From JAWLDA01 sp041686855 (GTDB taxonomy: Bacteria; Bacillota; Limnochordia; DTU080; RSA5), in the NCBI GenBank assembly GCA_041686855.1, contig JAWLDA010000003.1, positions 1 to 64,000 on the forward strand: a stretch of 64,000 nucleotides of DNA, given 5' to 3'. Positions 8,455 to 17,103 of the stretch are shown one piece after another. The notes beneath the pieces were generated by a model that was given only the letters and a program-made list of their open reading frames with translations, did not search any database and was not told the DNA's origin. Position 1 is the stretch's first letter, and the number at the start of each line of letters is the position of its first letter. The translations under genes and the position numbers were made by a program.

Positions 8455-9516
8455 GTGGCCATGGAAGAGGAGCGTCTGGTCGGTCCTGGGCAGCGAGAAG
8501 GGGACGAGGAGATCGAGGCCTCTTTGCGTCCCAGTCGCCTCGGCGAGTACGTTGGTCAAACGCGAGTCAAGGAGAAGCTGGACATTTTCATTCAGGCAGC
8601 CAGGAGTCGGGGAGAGGCGCTGGATCACGTACTGCTGCACGGGCCGCCGGGCTTGGGCAAGACCACCCTGGCGCATATTGTGGCAGCGGAACTGGGTGTC
8701 TCAATTCGCGTCACTTCGGGACCCGCGATCGAGCGTCAAGGAGACTTGGTCGCTATCCTGACAAACTTGCAGCCGCGTGATGTTCTCTTTATTGACGAGA
8801 TACACAGACTGAGTCGGTATGTTGAAGAAGTGCTCTACCCCGCCATGGAGGACGGAGCAGTCGATATCGTCATTGGGAAAGGCCCGGGAGCCCGTTCGGT
8901 CCGCTTGGAGTTACCCCCCTTTACGCTCATAGGCGCCACGACTCGCGCCGGAATGCTCACGTCCCCTTTACGCGATCGTTTCGGTGTGATCGAATCGTTG
9001 GAATTCTACTCGGGGGACGAGTTGACAGAGGTGCTTCGGCGAGCCGCGCACGTACTCAACGTGCCCATCGAGGAGAAGGGGGCTGCAGAGGTGGCTCGGT
9101 GTTCCCGCGGCACGCCTCGCATCGCACTCAGACTCCTCAAACGTGTACGGGATTTTGCTCAGGTGCGGGCGGACGGTCGTATCACGCAAGAGGTCGCTCA
9201 GGAGGCGATGCGCTTCTTTGATGTCGACCAGCTCGGACTCGATCGTCTCGACCGCCGGCTGCTGGCGGCGATTATCGACAAGTACCAAGGTGGGCCGGTG
9301 GGGATCGAGACGCTGGCTGCATCATTGAGTGAAGAGACGGCCACACTTGAAGATGTCGTGGAGCCATACTTGATGCAGCTTGGTTATATTCAACGTACCC
9401 CACGCGGTCGCGTAGCAACGGTCGGTGCCTATCGGCATCTAGGGCGCGTCTACACTAGTGACGAGGTCCAAAACGACGAGGATGGCGACCCTCAGGTCGG
9501 CCTCTTTGACCCATAA
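8455..9516 (+). CDS. ruvB: Holliday junction branch migration helicase RuvB
   Basis: This 353-residue AAA+ ATPase drives branch migration with RuvA. It has Walker A at about residues 63-71 (G-P-P-G-L-G-K-T-T), Walker B V-L-F-I-D-E-I-H-R, sensor 1 I-G-A-T-T-R, the arginine-finger region S-P-L-R-D-R-F-G, and a C-terminal winged helix ending in T-P-R-G-R-V-A-T. GTG at 8455 has GGAGGTGAG six bases upstream. The short tail after residue 335 (N-D-E-D-G-D-P-Q) is acidic and not conserved. Confidence 0.97.
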   Translation: MAMEEERLVGPGQREGDEEIEASLRPSRLGEYVGQTRVKEKLDIFIQAARSRGEALDHVLLHGPPGLGKTTLAHIVAAELGVSIRVTSGPAIERQGDLVAILTNLQPRDVLFIDEIHRLSRYVEEVLYPAMEDGAVDIVIGKGPGARSVRLELPPFTLIGATTRAGMLTSPLRDRFGVIESLEFYSGDELTEVLRRAAHVLNVPIEEKGAAEVARCSRGTPRIALRLLKRVRDFAQVRADGRITQEVAQEAMRFFDVDQLGLDRLDRRLLAAIIDKYQGGPVGIETLAASLSEETATLEDVVEPYLMQLGYIQRTPRGRVATVGAYRHLGRVYTSDEVQNDEDGDPQVGLFDP

Positions 9517-9532
9517 ACGGGGAGGTGTCTCG

Positions 9533-9745
9533 TTGGCGGAGCTTGGACGTGTGGTCATCGTTGGTGGAGTCGTACTCATCGTCATCGGTCTTATATTGAC
9601 GTTTATGGGCAAAGTGCCTATGATTGGACGTCTCCCCGGCGATATTACGATTAAGCGTGACGGTTTTACGTTTTACTTTCCTCTCGCCACATCTATCCTC
9701 ATCAGTGTGATTTTATCGCTGCTCTTGGCCTGGTTTCGCCGGTAG
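9533..9745 (+). CDS. DUF2905 small membrane protein
   Basis: This 70-residue protein has two hydrophobic helices around a conserved centre: G-R-L-P-G-D-I-T-I-K-R followed by F-Y-F-P-L-A-T-S. That pattern is the signature of the DUF2905 family, which is often encoded just after ruvB in Bacillota. Function is unknown. TTG at 9533 is chosen because GGGGAGGTG lies six bases before it; upstream in-frame starts fall inside ruvB and have no ribosome site. Confidence 0.85.
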   Translation: MAELGRVVIVGGVVLIVIGLILTFMGKVPMIGRLPGDITIKRDGFTFYFPLATSILISVILSLLLAWFRR

Positions 9746-9816
9746 TGCCCGCATATTGGCGGGGGTTAAAACTCACGCTAGAGTTGGGTCGTGGTAGGAG
9801 GGACGAACACCGCTCT

Positions 9817-10017
9817 ATGGGACAAATCAGCGAACTCTTTTGGCGCTTGTTCCAGTCTTCAGGTCACGTCGGAGCTTACCTACTCTACACGGATTATCGG
9901 GGGCTCGACGACGTCGTCAGGCCGCCGCAAGATTCGGCGAAACAGGGTGTACCAGGTAGAACACACGTCGACGTCCGAGTGAAAACTGTCGGAGACCGAG
10001 TCACAGGGGAAGGGTGA
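9817..10017 (+). CDS. yqzL: YqzL-family small protein with extended tail
   Basis: Residues 7-27 (F-W-R-L-F-Q-S-S-G-H, then V-G-A-Y-L-L-Y) match the tiny YqzL family, whose core is W-K-L-F-x-x-T-G-x-x-x-A-Y-L-L-Y. In Bacillus subtilis yqzL lies immediately upstream of recO, as it does here. YqzL is normally about 45-50 residues; this one has 66, with an extra hydrophilic tail. Function is unknown. Ribosome-site spacing is loose (TAGGAGGG about 14 bases upstream), but no other in-frame start is available. Confidence 0.7.
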   Translation: MGQISELFWRLFQSSGHVGAYLLYTDYRGLDDVVRPPQDSAKQGVPGRTHVDVRVKTVGDRVTGEG

Positions 10018-10021
10018 CGTT

Positions 10022-10771
10022 GTGGCGCTCTATGCCACCGAAGGGATCGTCCTTAGAACGCGCAATCTCGGTGAAGCGGACCGTATCGTAACGCTTTACA
10101 CACGCGATCACGGGAAGGTGGAGTGCGTCGCCAGAGGCTCCCGGCGGACACGCAGTCGGCTAATGGGGGCGACCCAACTCTTTACGCACGGGGAGTATCG
10201 CCTCTTCTCCGGACGGAGTCTCGATACACTGAGCCAAGCTGATATTCGTGAGAGTTTTGCGCCGTTGCGTGAGGATCTTGCCGCCATGGCTTATGCAAGT
10301 TACTGGTCAGAGTTGCTCGACGCATGCGTTGAACCCGGCGAGCCAAGTGAGGACCTCTTTCACCTTTGCATTGGAGCCTTCAAGGCGTTGCGGGACGGGG
10401 TACAGCCGGAATTGGTGAGCCGATGGTTTGAGTTCACGTTTATCTCGTTACTCGGATACACTCCGGAACTCGACGTATGCGTGGGGTGCGGTACGGATGA
10501 GCTCCCCGCAATACTATTTAGCTCAAAGGAGGGCGGGGTGCTCTGTCGCGGCTGCACACAGCGGGATGCGAGTGCCATCTCCCTGAAGCGCTCGACGCTC
10601 GAGTGGTTGCGCCGATTGCTGACGTTGGCTCCTGAGCGTCTCGGGGTCGTGCGCATCTCGGTCGATGACATGCGCCTTCTCGAAGCGGTAGGCCGTACAT
10701 ACATCGATTTTCGTGTACCCCGGCCTATCAAATCGCTCAGCTTCCTCGCCTCGGTCAAAGATTTGGCTTAA
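10022..10771 (+). CDS. recO: DNA repair protein RecO
   Basis: This 249-residue recombination mediator works with RecF and RecR to load RecA onto SSB-coated gaps. It has an N-terminal OB fold (E-G-I-V-L-R-T-R-N-L-G-E-A-D-R) and a helical C-terminal domain with a four-cysteine zinc site (C-V-G-C ... C-R-G-C, about residues 148-173). It starts with GTG four bases after the yqzL stop. Confidence 0.95.
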   Translation: MALYATEGIVLRTRNLGEADRIVTLYTRDHGKVECVARGSRRTRSRLMGATQLFTHGEYRLFSGRSLDTLSQADIRESFAPLREDLAAMAYASYWSELLDACVEPGEPSEDLFHLCIGAFKALRDGVQPELVSRWFEFTFISLLGYTPELDVCVGCGTDELPAILFSSKEGGVLCRGCTQRDASAISLKRSTLEWLRRLLTLAPERLGVVRISVDDMRLLEAVGRTYIDFRVPRPIKSLSFLASVKDLA

Positions 10772-10808
10772 TGCTTGCCGTGTGCGGGCATGGAGGCGTC
10801 CGACACGA

Positions 10809-10837
10809 TTGACTCTCCTAGGGTGATGTGGTATCTT
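10809..10837 (+). promoter_or_regulatory. SigA-type promoter of the glyQS T-box leader
   Basis: TTGACT (10809-10814) is followed after 17 bases by TATCTT (10832-10837). The -35 element matches five of six consensus bases and the -10 four of six. It sits just upstream of the T-box leader, so transcription would begin near 10844. Confidence 0.6.
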
Positions 10838-10844
10838 CTTCGTA

Positions 10845-11095
10845 ATTCCATAGTGGTAAATGAGGAAGAGGAGTAAGCGTTGATTGTCGCGCCACGACCT
10901 CGCGATCCGTTGCGAGGCAAGAGAGCCGGGGCCGTGGGCTGCAAGCCCTGGATGAGCGCACGCGCTGAAGGCGCTTCTGATACCGCATGATTCTTGAGGT
11001 GGACCTACGCCTGACGTGGGCGAGGGTCAACCAGGGTGGAACCGCGGAAGGAAACCTTTCGTCCCTGAAGTGTTGGGGCGGAAGGTTTTTTATTT
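10845..11095 (+). promoter_or_regulatory. T-box riboswitch, glycine-specific, upstream of glyQS
   Basis: This leader senses uncharged tRNA-Gly and controls readthrough into glyQS. Visible parts are a long stem I with AGTA- and AGAGAG-type internal-loop sequences (about 10871-10927), a candidate GGC glycine specifier at 10970-10972, the near-invariant T-box AGGGTGGAACCGCGG at 11033-11047, and a terminator at 11052-11094. The TGGA within the T-box would pair with the UCCA acceptor end of tRNA-Gly, whose usual discriminator is U. This fits the gene downstream. Leader boundaries are approximate. Confidence 0.92.
11052..11094 (+). terminator. Regulated terminator of the glyQS T-box
   Basis: AAACCTT-TCGTCCC pairs with GGGGCGGAAGGTTT, followed by TTTTTATTT. 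It overlaps the region that would pair with the T-box sequence to form the alternative antiterminator, so it folds only when uncharged tRNA-Gly is scarce. Confidence 0.85.
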
Positions 11096-11114
11096 GCTTT
11101 ACGAGAGAGGATTG

Positions 11115-12014
11115 ATGAGCTACGTGAACCTACAAACGCTTCTGCTGGAGTTGAGCCGGTACTGGGCCGACTACGGTTGTGTCCTGCACCAGCCGTACGA
11201 CGTGGAAGTAGGCGCCGGCACCTTTCATCCCGCCACCTTTTTGCGCGCTTTAGGCCCCGAACCGTGGCGGGCCGCCTACGTGCAACCGTCACGTCGCCCG
11301 ACCGACGGTCGGTACGGAGAGAACCCCAATCGTCTGCAGCATTACTATCAGTTTCAGGTGATTCTCAAGCCCGCTCCCCATGACGTACTCGACCTTTACA
11401 TCGAATCTCTCCGTCGGGTCGGGATTGTACCTGAGCAGCACGACATCCGCTTTGTGGAGGACGACTGGGAGTCGCCGACGCTAGGCGCTTGGGGTTTGGG
11501 ATGGGAAGTCTGGCTCAACGGGATGGAGATCACCCAGTTCACCTACTTTCAACAGGCGGGGGGGATTGACCTCATGCCGATCTCTGCCGAGATTACGTAC
11601 GGTGTTGAACGCATCGCGATGTACATGCAGAACGTGGACAGCGTGTACGATCTAGAGTGGGTCGACGGCATCCGATACGGCGACGTCTTTCATCAAAACG
11701 AAGTGGAGCAGTCCCACTACAACTTTGAACTTGCCGATACGGACGCATTGTTTACGCTTTTCGACATGTACGAGCAGGAGGCTACCCGCGTCCTTGACGC
11801 CGGTAAGACGCTCCCCGCTTACGATTGGACGCTCAAGTGCTCCCATGCGTTTAACCTCTTGGATGCGCGCGGTGCGATCTCCGTGACAGAGCGGACAAGC
11901 TACATCGGACGTGTACGCAACTTGGCCAGACGCTGCGCAGCCGAGTACCTCAAGTCACGAGAGGCACAAGGGTTTCCGCTCCTGCGCGAACGGGAAGGGG
12001 TTGTGGTCAAGTGA
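11115..12014 (+). CDS. glyQ: Glycine-tRNA ligase alpha subunit
   Basis: This 299-residue catalytic subunit of the alpha2beta2 glycyl-tRNA synthetase charges tRNA-Gly. Class II features are clear: L-Q-T-L-L-L-E-L-S-R-Y-W, then G-A-G-T-F-H-P-A-T-F, Y-V-Q-P-S-R-R-P-T-D-G-R-Y-G-E-N-P-N-R and Y-Y-Q-F-Q-V. ATG at 11115 follows GAGAGAGG and gives the family's usual N-terminus. An in-frame extension back to 11016 would run into the T-box and is rejected. It overlaps glyS by four bases. Confidence 0.97.
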   Translation: MSYVNLQTLLLELSRYWADYGCVLHQPYDVEVGAGTFHPATFLRALGPEPWRAAYVQPSRRPTDGRYGENPNRLQHYYQFQVILKPAPHDVLDLYIESLRRVGIVPEQHDIRFVEDDWESPTLGAWGLGWEVWLNGMEITQFTYFQQAGGIDLMPISAEITYGVERIAMYMQNVDSVYDLEWVDGIRYGDVFHQNEVEQSHYNFELADTDALFTLFDMYEQEATRVLDAGKTLPAYDWTLKCSHAFNLLDARGAISVTERTSYIGRVRNLARRCAAEYLKSREAQGFPLLREREGVVVK

Positions 12015-14089
12015 GCGCACCTTTCTTACTTGAAATCGGCATGGAAGAGTGTCCGGCTCGCTTCGTCGATCGAGCGTTGCGAGAACTTGCGACGGGGCTG
12101 ACCAAGAGCCTGACAGATCATCGCCTGAAATACGAGTCCGTGCGAACGTTGGGGACGCCCCGACGGCTGACGGTGATTGTCACGGGTTTGGCAGAGCGTC
12201 AGGATGATCTCCATGCGGAAGTGAAGGGGCCACCGGTTCGCATTGCGTTTGATAAAGAGGGGAATCCTACCAAAGCGGCATTGGGGTTCGCGGCCAATCA
12301 AGGGGTTGCCGTAGACGCGCTCGTGCAAAAGGAGACGGACGGAGGCGCCTACCTCTACGCTGTGAAAGAAGAGGTCGGGCGAGCCGCCGCCGCTGTCTTG
12401 GTCGAGGTCCTGGGTGAGGTGGTCGCGTCCCTGCGTTTCCCCAAGTCCATGCGCTGGGACGAGAGCTCTCTACGCTTTGCACGACCGATTCGGTGGGTCG
12501 TAGCGCTCCTCGATGAACGGGTTATCGAGTTTGAAGTAGCCGGGGTCAAAGCAGGGCGTGTCACTTACGGTCACCGATTCCTCAGTCCCGAGCCGATCGA
12601 GCTCGCAGGAGCGTTAGAGTACGAAGATGCACTCCGAAATAGGGGGCACGTAGTGGTCGATGTTGACGCAAGGCGGGAGATGATCCGAACCCAGTCGATC
12701 GCTTTAGGAGATCGAGCGGGCGGGACCGTAGCCATCGACGATCAGCTCTTGGCAGAGGTGACTCACCTGGTCGAGTACCCCACGCCGCTGTTAGGCTCGT
12801 TCGACCCTGCATTTCTGGAGGTTCCATCCGAGATCTTGGTGACCACGATGCGGGAACACCAAAAGTACTTTCCGGTACGGGCAAACGACGGTGCGCTCCT
12901 GCCGCACTTCGTCGCTGTTCGCAACGGTGGGGCAGACTCGTTGGAGAGAGTCCAGTCGGGAAACGAACGCGTTCTGGCCGCGAGACTCTCGGACGCGCGC
13001 TTCTTCTACGATGAAGATCGCAAGAAGCCCCTCGAAGCGTACACCGACGCGTTGCGAAGCGTCCTCTTTCAGGAGCAGTTGGGTACAGTATGGGAGAAGG
13101 TCGAACGCGTGCGGGCAACGGTTGAGAACGCCACGAGGGCTTCGGAGAAGGTCGATGCCGAAGTGCTGCAGCAGGCGGATCGCGCTGCGCAGTTATGCAA
13201 GGCTGACTTAGTGACGCAAGTCGTTTACGAATTCCCTGAGCTACAAGGGATGATGGGGCGAGAGTACGCTCGACTTTCGGGTGAGGCGCCTGTCGTCGCA
13301 GACGCAATATTCGAGCATTACCTACCCCGCTTCGCTCAAGACGATCTCCCGCGGAGCCTGCCGGGCGCCCTCGTCGCGTTGGCCGATAAGACGGACACCA
13401 TCGTTGGATGCTTCGGAATCGGGCTTATTCCAACGGGGTCTACGGACCCGTACGCGCTCCGTCGGCAGGCATTGGGGATTCTCCGCATCCTGTTGCAGTT
13501 GCGACCCCCTGTAACCCTTGGCGCTCTGATCGATGCGTCGTTGAAGGCATATGGGGAGCGCCTCAGCGATCACGAGTCCGTGCGTCGCGCCGTGATGGAA
13601 TTCTTCGCGGGGCGCCTTAGCACGCTCTTCTCAGAACGAGAGTATCGCTACGATTTGATTGAAGCGACGCTTGCGAACGGGATCGAGGATCCGGTGGCAG
13701 CGGAGGGGCGGCTGCTCGCGTTCACCCGGGCACGAGAGAGCGGACTCCTTAGCGACGTCGTCACGAGCTTCCATCGAGCGGTGAAGTTGGCAGCTTCAGC
13801 TCAGCACAACGAGGTAGATCCTGAGCTCTTTGAGGATAAGGCCGAACAGGCCCTTCTGACCGGGGTCGAACGACTCGAAGATAAAGTGCCTGCCCTCATT
13901 GAGCAGGCGCGCTTCGATGACGCCATCGGCATTCTCGCCGCGCTGAAGAGCGAGTTGGACGCTTTCTTTGATGCCGTGCTAATTATGGCCGACGACCCGG
14001 CGGTCAAAGGAAACCGTTTGGCGTTGCTCGGCCGGGTCGTAACGGTTTACGGCACGTTGGGCGCCTGGGAGCATATTGCCGAGGATTAA
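12011..14089 (+). CDS. glyS: Glycine-tRNA ligase beta subunit
   Basis: This is the 692-residue beta subunit, needed for tRNA recognition and for activity of the glyQ product. Family landmarks are E-I-G-M-E-E-C-P-A-R near the start, the F-P-K-S-M-R-W motif near residue 140, the HD-like region around D-K-T-D-T-I-V-G-C-F-G-I-G, and a C-terminal anticodon-binding-like domain. GTG at 12011 overlaps the glyQ stop (GTGA). Length is typical. Confidence 0.97.
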   Translation: MSAPFLLEIGMEECPARFVDRALRELATGLTKSLTDHRLKYESVRTLGTPRRLTVIVTGLAERQDDLHAEVKGPPVRIAFDKEGNPTKAALGFAANQGVAVDALVQKETDGGAYLYAVKEEVGRAAAAVLVEVLGEVVASLRFPKSMRWDESSLRFARPIRWVVALLDERVIEFEVAGVKAGRVTYGHRFLSPEPIELAGALEYEDALRNRGHVVVDVDARREMIRTQSIALGDRAGGTVAIDDQLLAEVTHLVEYPTPLLGSFDPAFLEVPSEILVTTMREHQKYFPVRANDGALLPHFVAVRNGGADSLERVQSGNERVLAARLSDARFFYDEDRKKPLEAYTDALRSVLFQEQLGTVWEKVERVRATVENATRASEKVDAEVLQQADRAAQLCKADLVTQVVYEFPELQGMMGREYARLSGEAPVVADAIFEHYLPRFAQDDLPRSLPGALVALADKTDTIVGCFGIGLIPTGSTDPYALRRQALGILRILLQLRPPVTLGALIDASLKAYGERLSDHESVRRAVMEFFAGRLSTLFSEREYRYDLIEATLANGIEDPVAAEGRLLAFTRARESGLLSDVVTSFHRAVKLAASAQHNEVDPELFEDKAEQALLTGVERLEDKVPALIEQARFDDAIGILAALKSELDAFFDAVLIMADDPAVKGNRLALLGRVVTVYGTLGAWEHIAED

Positions 14090-14250
14090 ACTGGAGGAAC
14101 CGACTCTTTCAACCAGAATAAATACCACGATAGAGTGTGTTCCGGGTGGTACAAAATCTGTCCCGCCGGGAACGCTCGTGGTGCTCCACCGAGTACGGGG
14201 TTTGTATTCAACTCGGAGATTCATACCGAGTGGAACTGAGGAGGATGACG

Positions 14251-16890
14251 ATGTCGAGCAACAAGATGGTGTACTTTTTCGGTCCGGGTCGCACCGAAGG
14301 CGATCGGTCGATGCGTAACCTTTTGGGTGGAAAGGGCGCCAACCTGGCCGAGATGACGAGCCTAGGTGTTCCGGTTCCGGCGGGCTTTACCATCACCACA
14401 CAGGTGTGCACGGATTACTACAAAAACAATCAAAACTGGCCCCAGGGCCTTGAAGACCAGGTTCTCGAGAATCTCGCCAAAGTCGAAGAGGCGATGGGCG
14501 CTTCATTCGGCTCAGCGGATAATCCGCTGCTCCTGTCTGTCCGATCGGGCGCTCGGGTCTCTATGCCCGGGATGATGGACACGATTTTGAATCTTGGCCT
14601 TAACGACACGACGGTACAGGGGCTGATCAAAAAATCGGACAACCCCCGCTTTGCGTTTGACAGTTATCGCCGCTTCGTGCAAATGTACAGCAACGTGGTG
14701 CTCGGCGTCGCCCACCACCACTTCGAGAGCTTGATCGAAGCGCTGAAGGAGAAGCGGGGAGTCTTGCTCGACACCGAATTAGGGGCTGAGGACTGGGAAG
14801 CTCTGGTCAACCAGTTCAAGCAGCTCGTCCGCGACGAGACCGGCAACGATTTCCCGGACGATCCTAAAGAGCAGCTGCGAGGCGCGATCAATGCAGTCTT
14901 TGATTCGTGGAATACCCCGCGGGCGGCTCGTTACCGTCGCATCCACGATATCCCCAACGATTGGGGCACCGCCGTCAACGTCCAAAGCATGGTCTTTGGC
15001 AACTTGGGCGAGACTTCCGGCACGGGGGTGGCGTTCACCCGCGATCCCTCTACCGGCGAGAAAGTGTACTATGGTGAGTATCTGATCAACGCGCAAGGCG
15101 AGGACGTGGTGGCGGGGATTCGAACGCCTGAACCCATTAGCCGACTCGAAGAGCAGATGCCTGAGGTTTATGCAGAGCTCACAGCGATCTTTGACCGCCT
15201 TGAAGCGCATTACAAAGATATGCAGGATTTGGAGTTCACCATTCAAGAGGGGAAACTCTACTTGCTGCAGACTCGTAACGGCAAGCGGACGGCACACGCA
15301 GCCGTGCGCATTGCCGTCGAAATGGTGCGGGAAGGAGTCATCGATGAGCAGGTGGCGGTGACTCGGGTCGAGCCCGAAGCGCTTGACCAACTCCTTCACC
15401 CTAACATCAGCGAGAAAGCTCGGACGTCGACTGAACCGCTCACCGTCGGCATCGCAGCCTCTCCGGGCGCCGCGGTAGGTCGAGTCGTCTTTACCGCCGA
15501 CGACGCTGAGGAGTGGGTCGCCCGGGGTGAGTCCGTGATCTTGGTGCGTGCCGAGACCTCTCCCGAAGATATCGGGGGCATGGATGTGGCTAAGGGGATT
15601 CTCACCTCCCGCGGTGGCAAGACCTCTCACGCAGCCGTCGTGGCTCGCGGGATGGGTAAGAGCTGCGTAGCGGGAGCGGGGGACGTCAAGATCAGTGAGG
15701 CATCACGCCAGTTTACTGTTGCCGGTGTCGACGTCAAGGAGGGAGATTGGATTACGCTCGACGGTGGTACGGGCGAGGTCTTCCTTGGCAAGCTGGAGCT
15801 GGAAGAGCCTGAGGTCTCAGGTGACTTCGCTCAACTGATGGAATGGGCCGATCGCTACCGTGTTATGAAGGTCCGTACCAACGCCGACACGCCGCACGAC
15901 GCCCAAGTGGCCCGAGACTTTGGTGCCGAAGGGATCGGTCTGTGCCGCACTGAGCATATGTTCTTCGGTGAAGGCCGCATTTCGGCCGTACGTGAAATGA
16001 TTTTGGCAAGCGACCTCCAGAGCCGTGAGAAGGCACTGGCAAAGCTCTTGCCGATGCAGCGTGATGACTTCTACGGCATCTTCAAGGCGATGGCTCCCTA
16101 TGCGGTGACCATCCGCCTCCTTGATCCGCCCCTGCATGAGTTCCTCCCCCATGAGGAGCATGCGATTAAACAAGCGGCTGACGATCTAGGGGTTTCGACG
16201 GAGGAGCTGGAGCAGCGCATTGAGTCGCTCAAGGAGTTCAACCCGATGTTGGGTCATCGTGGATGTCGCTTAGGTATCACATATCCCGAGATTTATCGTA
16301 TGCAATGCCAAGCGATCTTTGAGGCGGCGGCCCAACTCATCAAGGAAGGGCAGAACGTCGTTCCTGAAGTGATGATTCCGCTCGTCGGCACTCGACGCGA
16401 GCTCGAAGAGATGAAAGCGGTGTGCGACCAGGCGGCGCAAGACGTTATGTCTCAAACCAGCACCGAGATCGAGTACCAAGTGGGGACGATGATTGAGGTT
16501 CCGCGGGCGGCGTTGGTTGCCGACGAGATTGCCGACGAGGCCGAGTTCTTCTCTTTTGGAACGAACGACCTCACCCAAATGACGTTCGGCTTCAGCCGCG
16601 ACGACGCGGGTTCGTTCCTCGGTTCCTACGTCGATCAGGGCATCCTCGAGAAGGATCCGTTCCAGAGCTTGGATCAGTTAGGCGTGGGACAACTCGTCGA
16701 GATGGGCGTGGCTAAGGGACGATCGGTGCGTGCCTCGCTCAAAGTCGGCATTTGTGGTGAGCATGGTGGCGATCCATCGTCCGTCAAGTTCTGCCACAAT
16801 ACGGGACTCGACTACGTGAGCTGCTCGCCCTTTAGAGTACCGATTGCCAGGCTTGCAGCCGCCCAGGCCAACATCGAGTCGCCTCGTTAA
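14251..16890 (+). CDS. ppdK: Pyruvate, phosphate dikinase
   Basis: This 879-residue cytoplasmic enzyme interconverts pyruvate, ATP and phosphate with phosphoenolpyruvate, AMP and pyrophosphate. It has an N-terminal ATP-grasp domain (L-L-G-G-K-G-A-N-L-A-E-M; R-S-G-A-R-V-S-M-P-G-M-M-D-T), a central phosphohistidine domain with the catalytic His in G-G-K-T-S-H-A-A-V-V, and a C-terminal PEP/pyruvate TIM barrel with the catalytic Cys in G-I-C-G-E-H-G-G-D. ATG at 14251 is chosen because GAGGAGG (14238-14244) is six bases upstream; ATG at 14245 touches it. No PPDK regulatory gene is adjacent. The 160-bp leader contains a weak inverted repeat (GTTCCGGGTGG, CCGCCGGGAAC). Confidence 0.97.
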   Translation: MSSNKMVYFFGPGRTEGDRSMRNLLGGKGANLAEMTSLGVPVPAGFTITTQVCTDYYKNNQNWPQGLEDQVLENLAKVEEAMGASFGSADNPLLLSVRSGARVSMPGMMDTILNLGLNDTTVQGLIKKSDNPRFAFDSYRRFVQMYSNVVLGVAHHHFESLIEALKEKRGVLLDTELGAEDWEALVNQFKQLVRDETGNDFPDDPKEQLRGAINAVFDSWNTPRAARYRRIHDIPNDWGTAVNVQSMVFGNLGETSGTGVAFTRDPSTGEKVYYGEYLINAQGEDVVAGIRTPEPISRLEEQMPEVYAELTAIFDRLEAHYKDMQDLEFTIQEGKLYLLQTRNGKRTAHAAVRIAVEMVREGVIDEQVAVTRVEPEALDQLLHPNISEKARTSTEPLTVGIAASPGAAVGRVVFTADDAEEWVARGESVILVRAETSPEDIGGMDVAKGILTSRGGKTSHAAVVARGMGKSCVAGAGDVKISEASRQFTVAGVDVKEGDWITLDGGTGEVFLGKLELEEPEVSGDFAQLMEWADRYRVMKVRTNADTPHDAQVARDFGAEGIGLCRTEHMFFGEGRISAVREMILASDLQSREKALAKLLPMQRDDFYGIFKAMAPYAVTIRLLDPPLHEFLPHEEHAIKQAADDLGVSTEELEQRIESLKEFNPMLGHRGCRLGITYPEIYRMQCQAIFEAAAQLIKEGQNVVPEVMIPLVGTRRELEEMKAVCDQAAQDVMSQTSTEIEYQVGTMIEVPRAALVADEIADEAEFFSFGTNDLTQMTFGFSRDDAGSFLGSYVDQGILEKDPFQSLDQLGVGQLVEMGVAKGRSVRASLKVGICGEHGGDPSSVKFCHNTGLDYVSCSPFRVPIARLAAAQANIESPR

Positions 16891-16925
16891 GGGCAACATT
16901 GCACTTCGCGCTCGATTGATCTGAT

Positions 16926-16957
16926 CAACAGGCCGCAGCCTCCGCTGCGGCCTGTTG
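16926..16957 (+). terminator. Stem-loop after ppdK
   Basis: A perfect 13-bp stem (CAACAGGCCGCAG with CTGCGGCCTGTTG) has a six-base loop, 35 bp after the ppdK stop. No U-tract follows, so it may act as an RNA-stabilising 3' end or a weak terminator. Confidence 0.55.
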
Positions 16958-17103
16958 ACTGCCCCCGCAGAGTGTTCATGCGTGCGTTGTGACAGGGGCA
17001 CAGGACTCGGTAACACGGTCTGTAACGTACTCGTAGACTGCCTCAATTGAAGGAGAAGCGACGCAATTTGCCGAAATGAACTGGCGAGACAGGGGTGATT
17101 GGA

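Noticed and set aside
9791..9982. An alternative small gene upstream of recO in another frame
   Set aside because: The overlapping frame contains the clear YqzL core motif in the right place; the alternative has none.
14779..15630. A 283-codon open frame antisense to ppdK
   Set aside because: It mirrors codon structure of a conserved enzyme and has no recognisable protein features.
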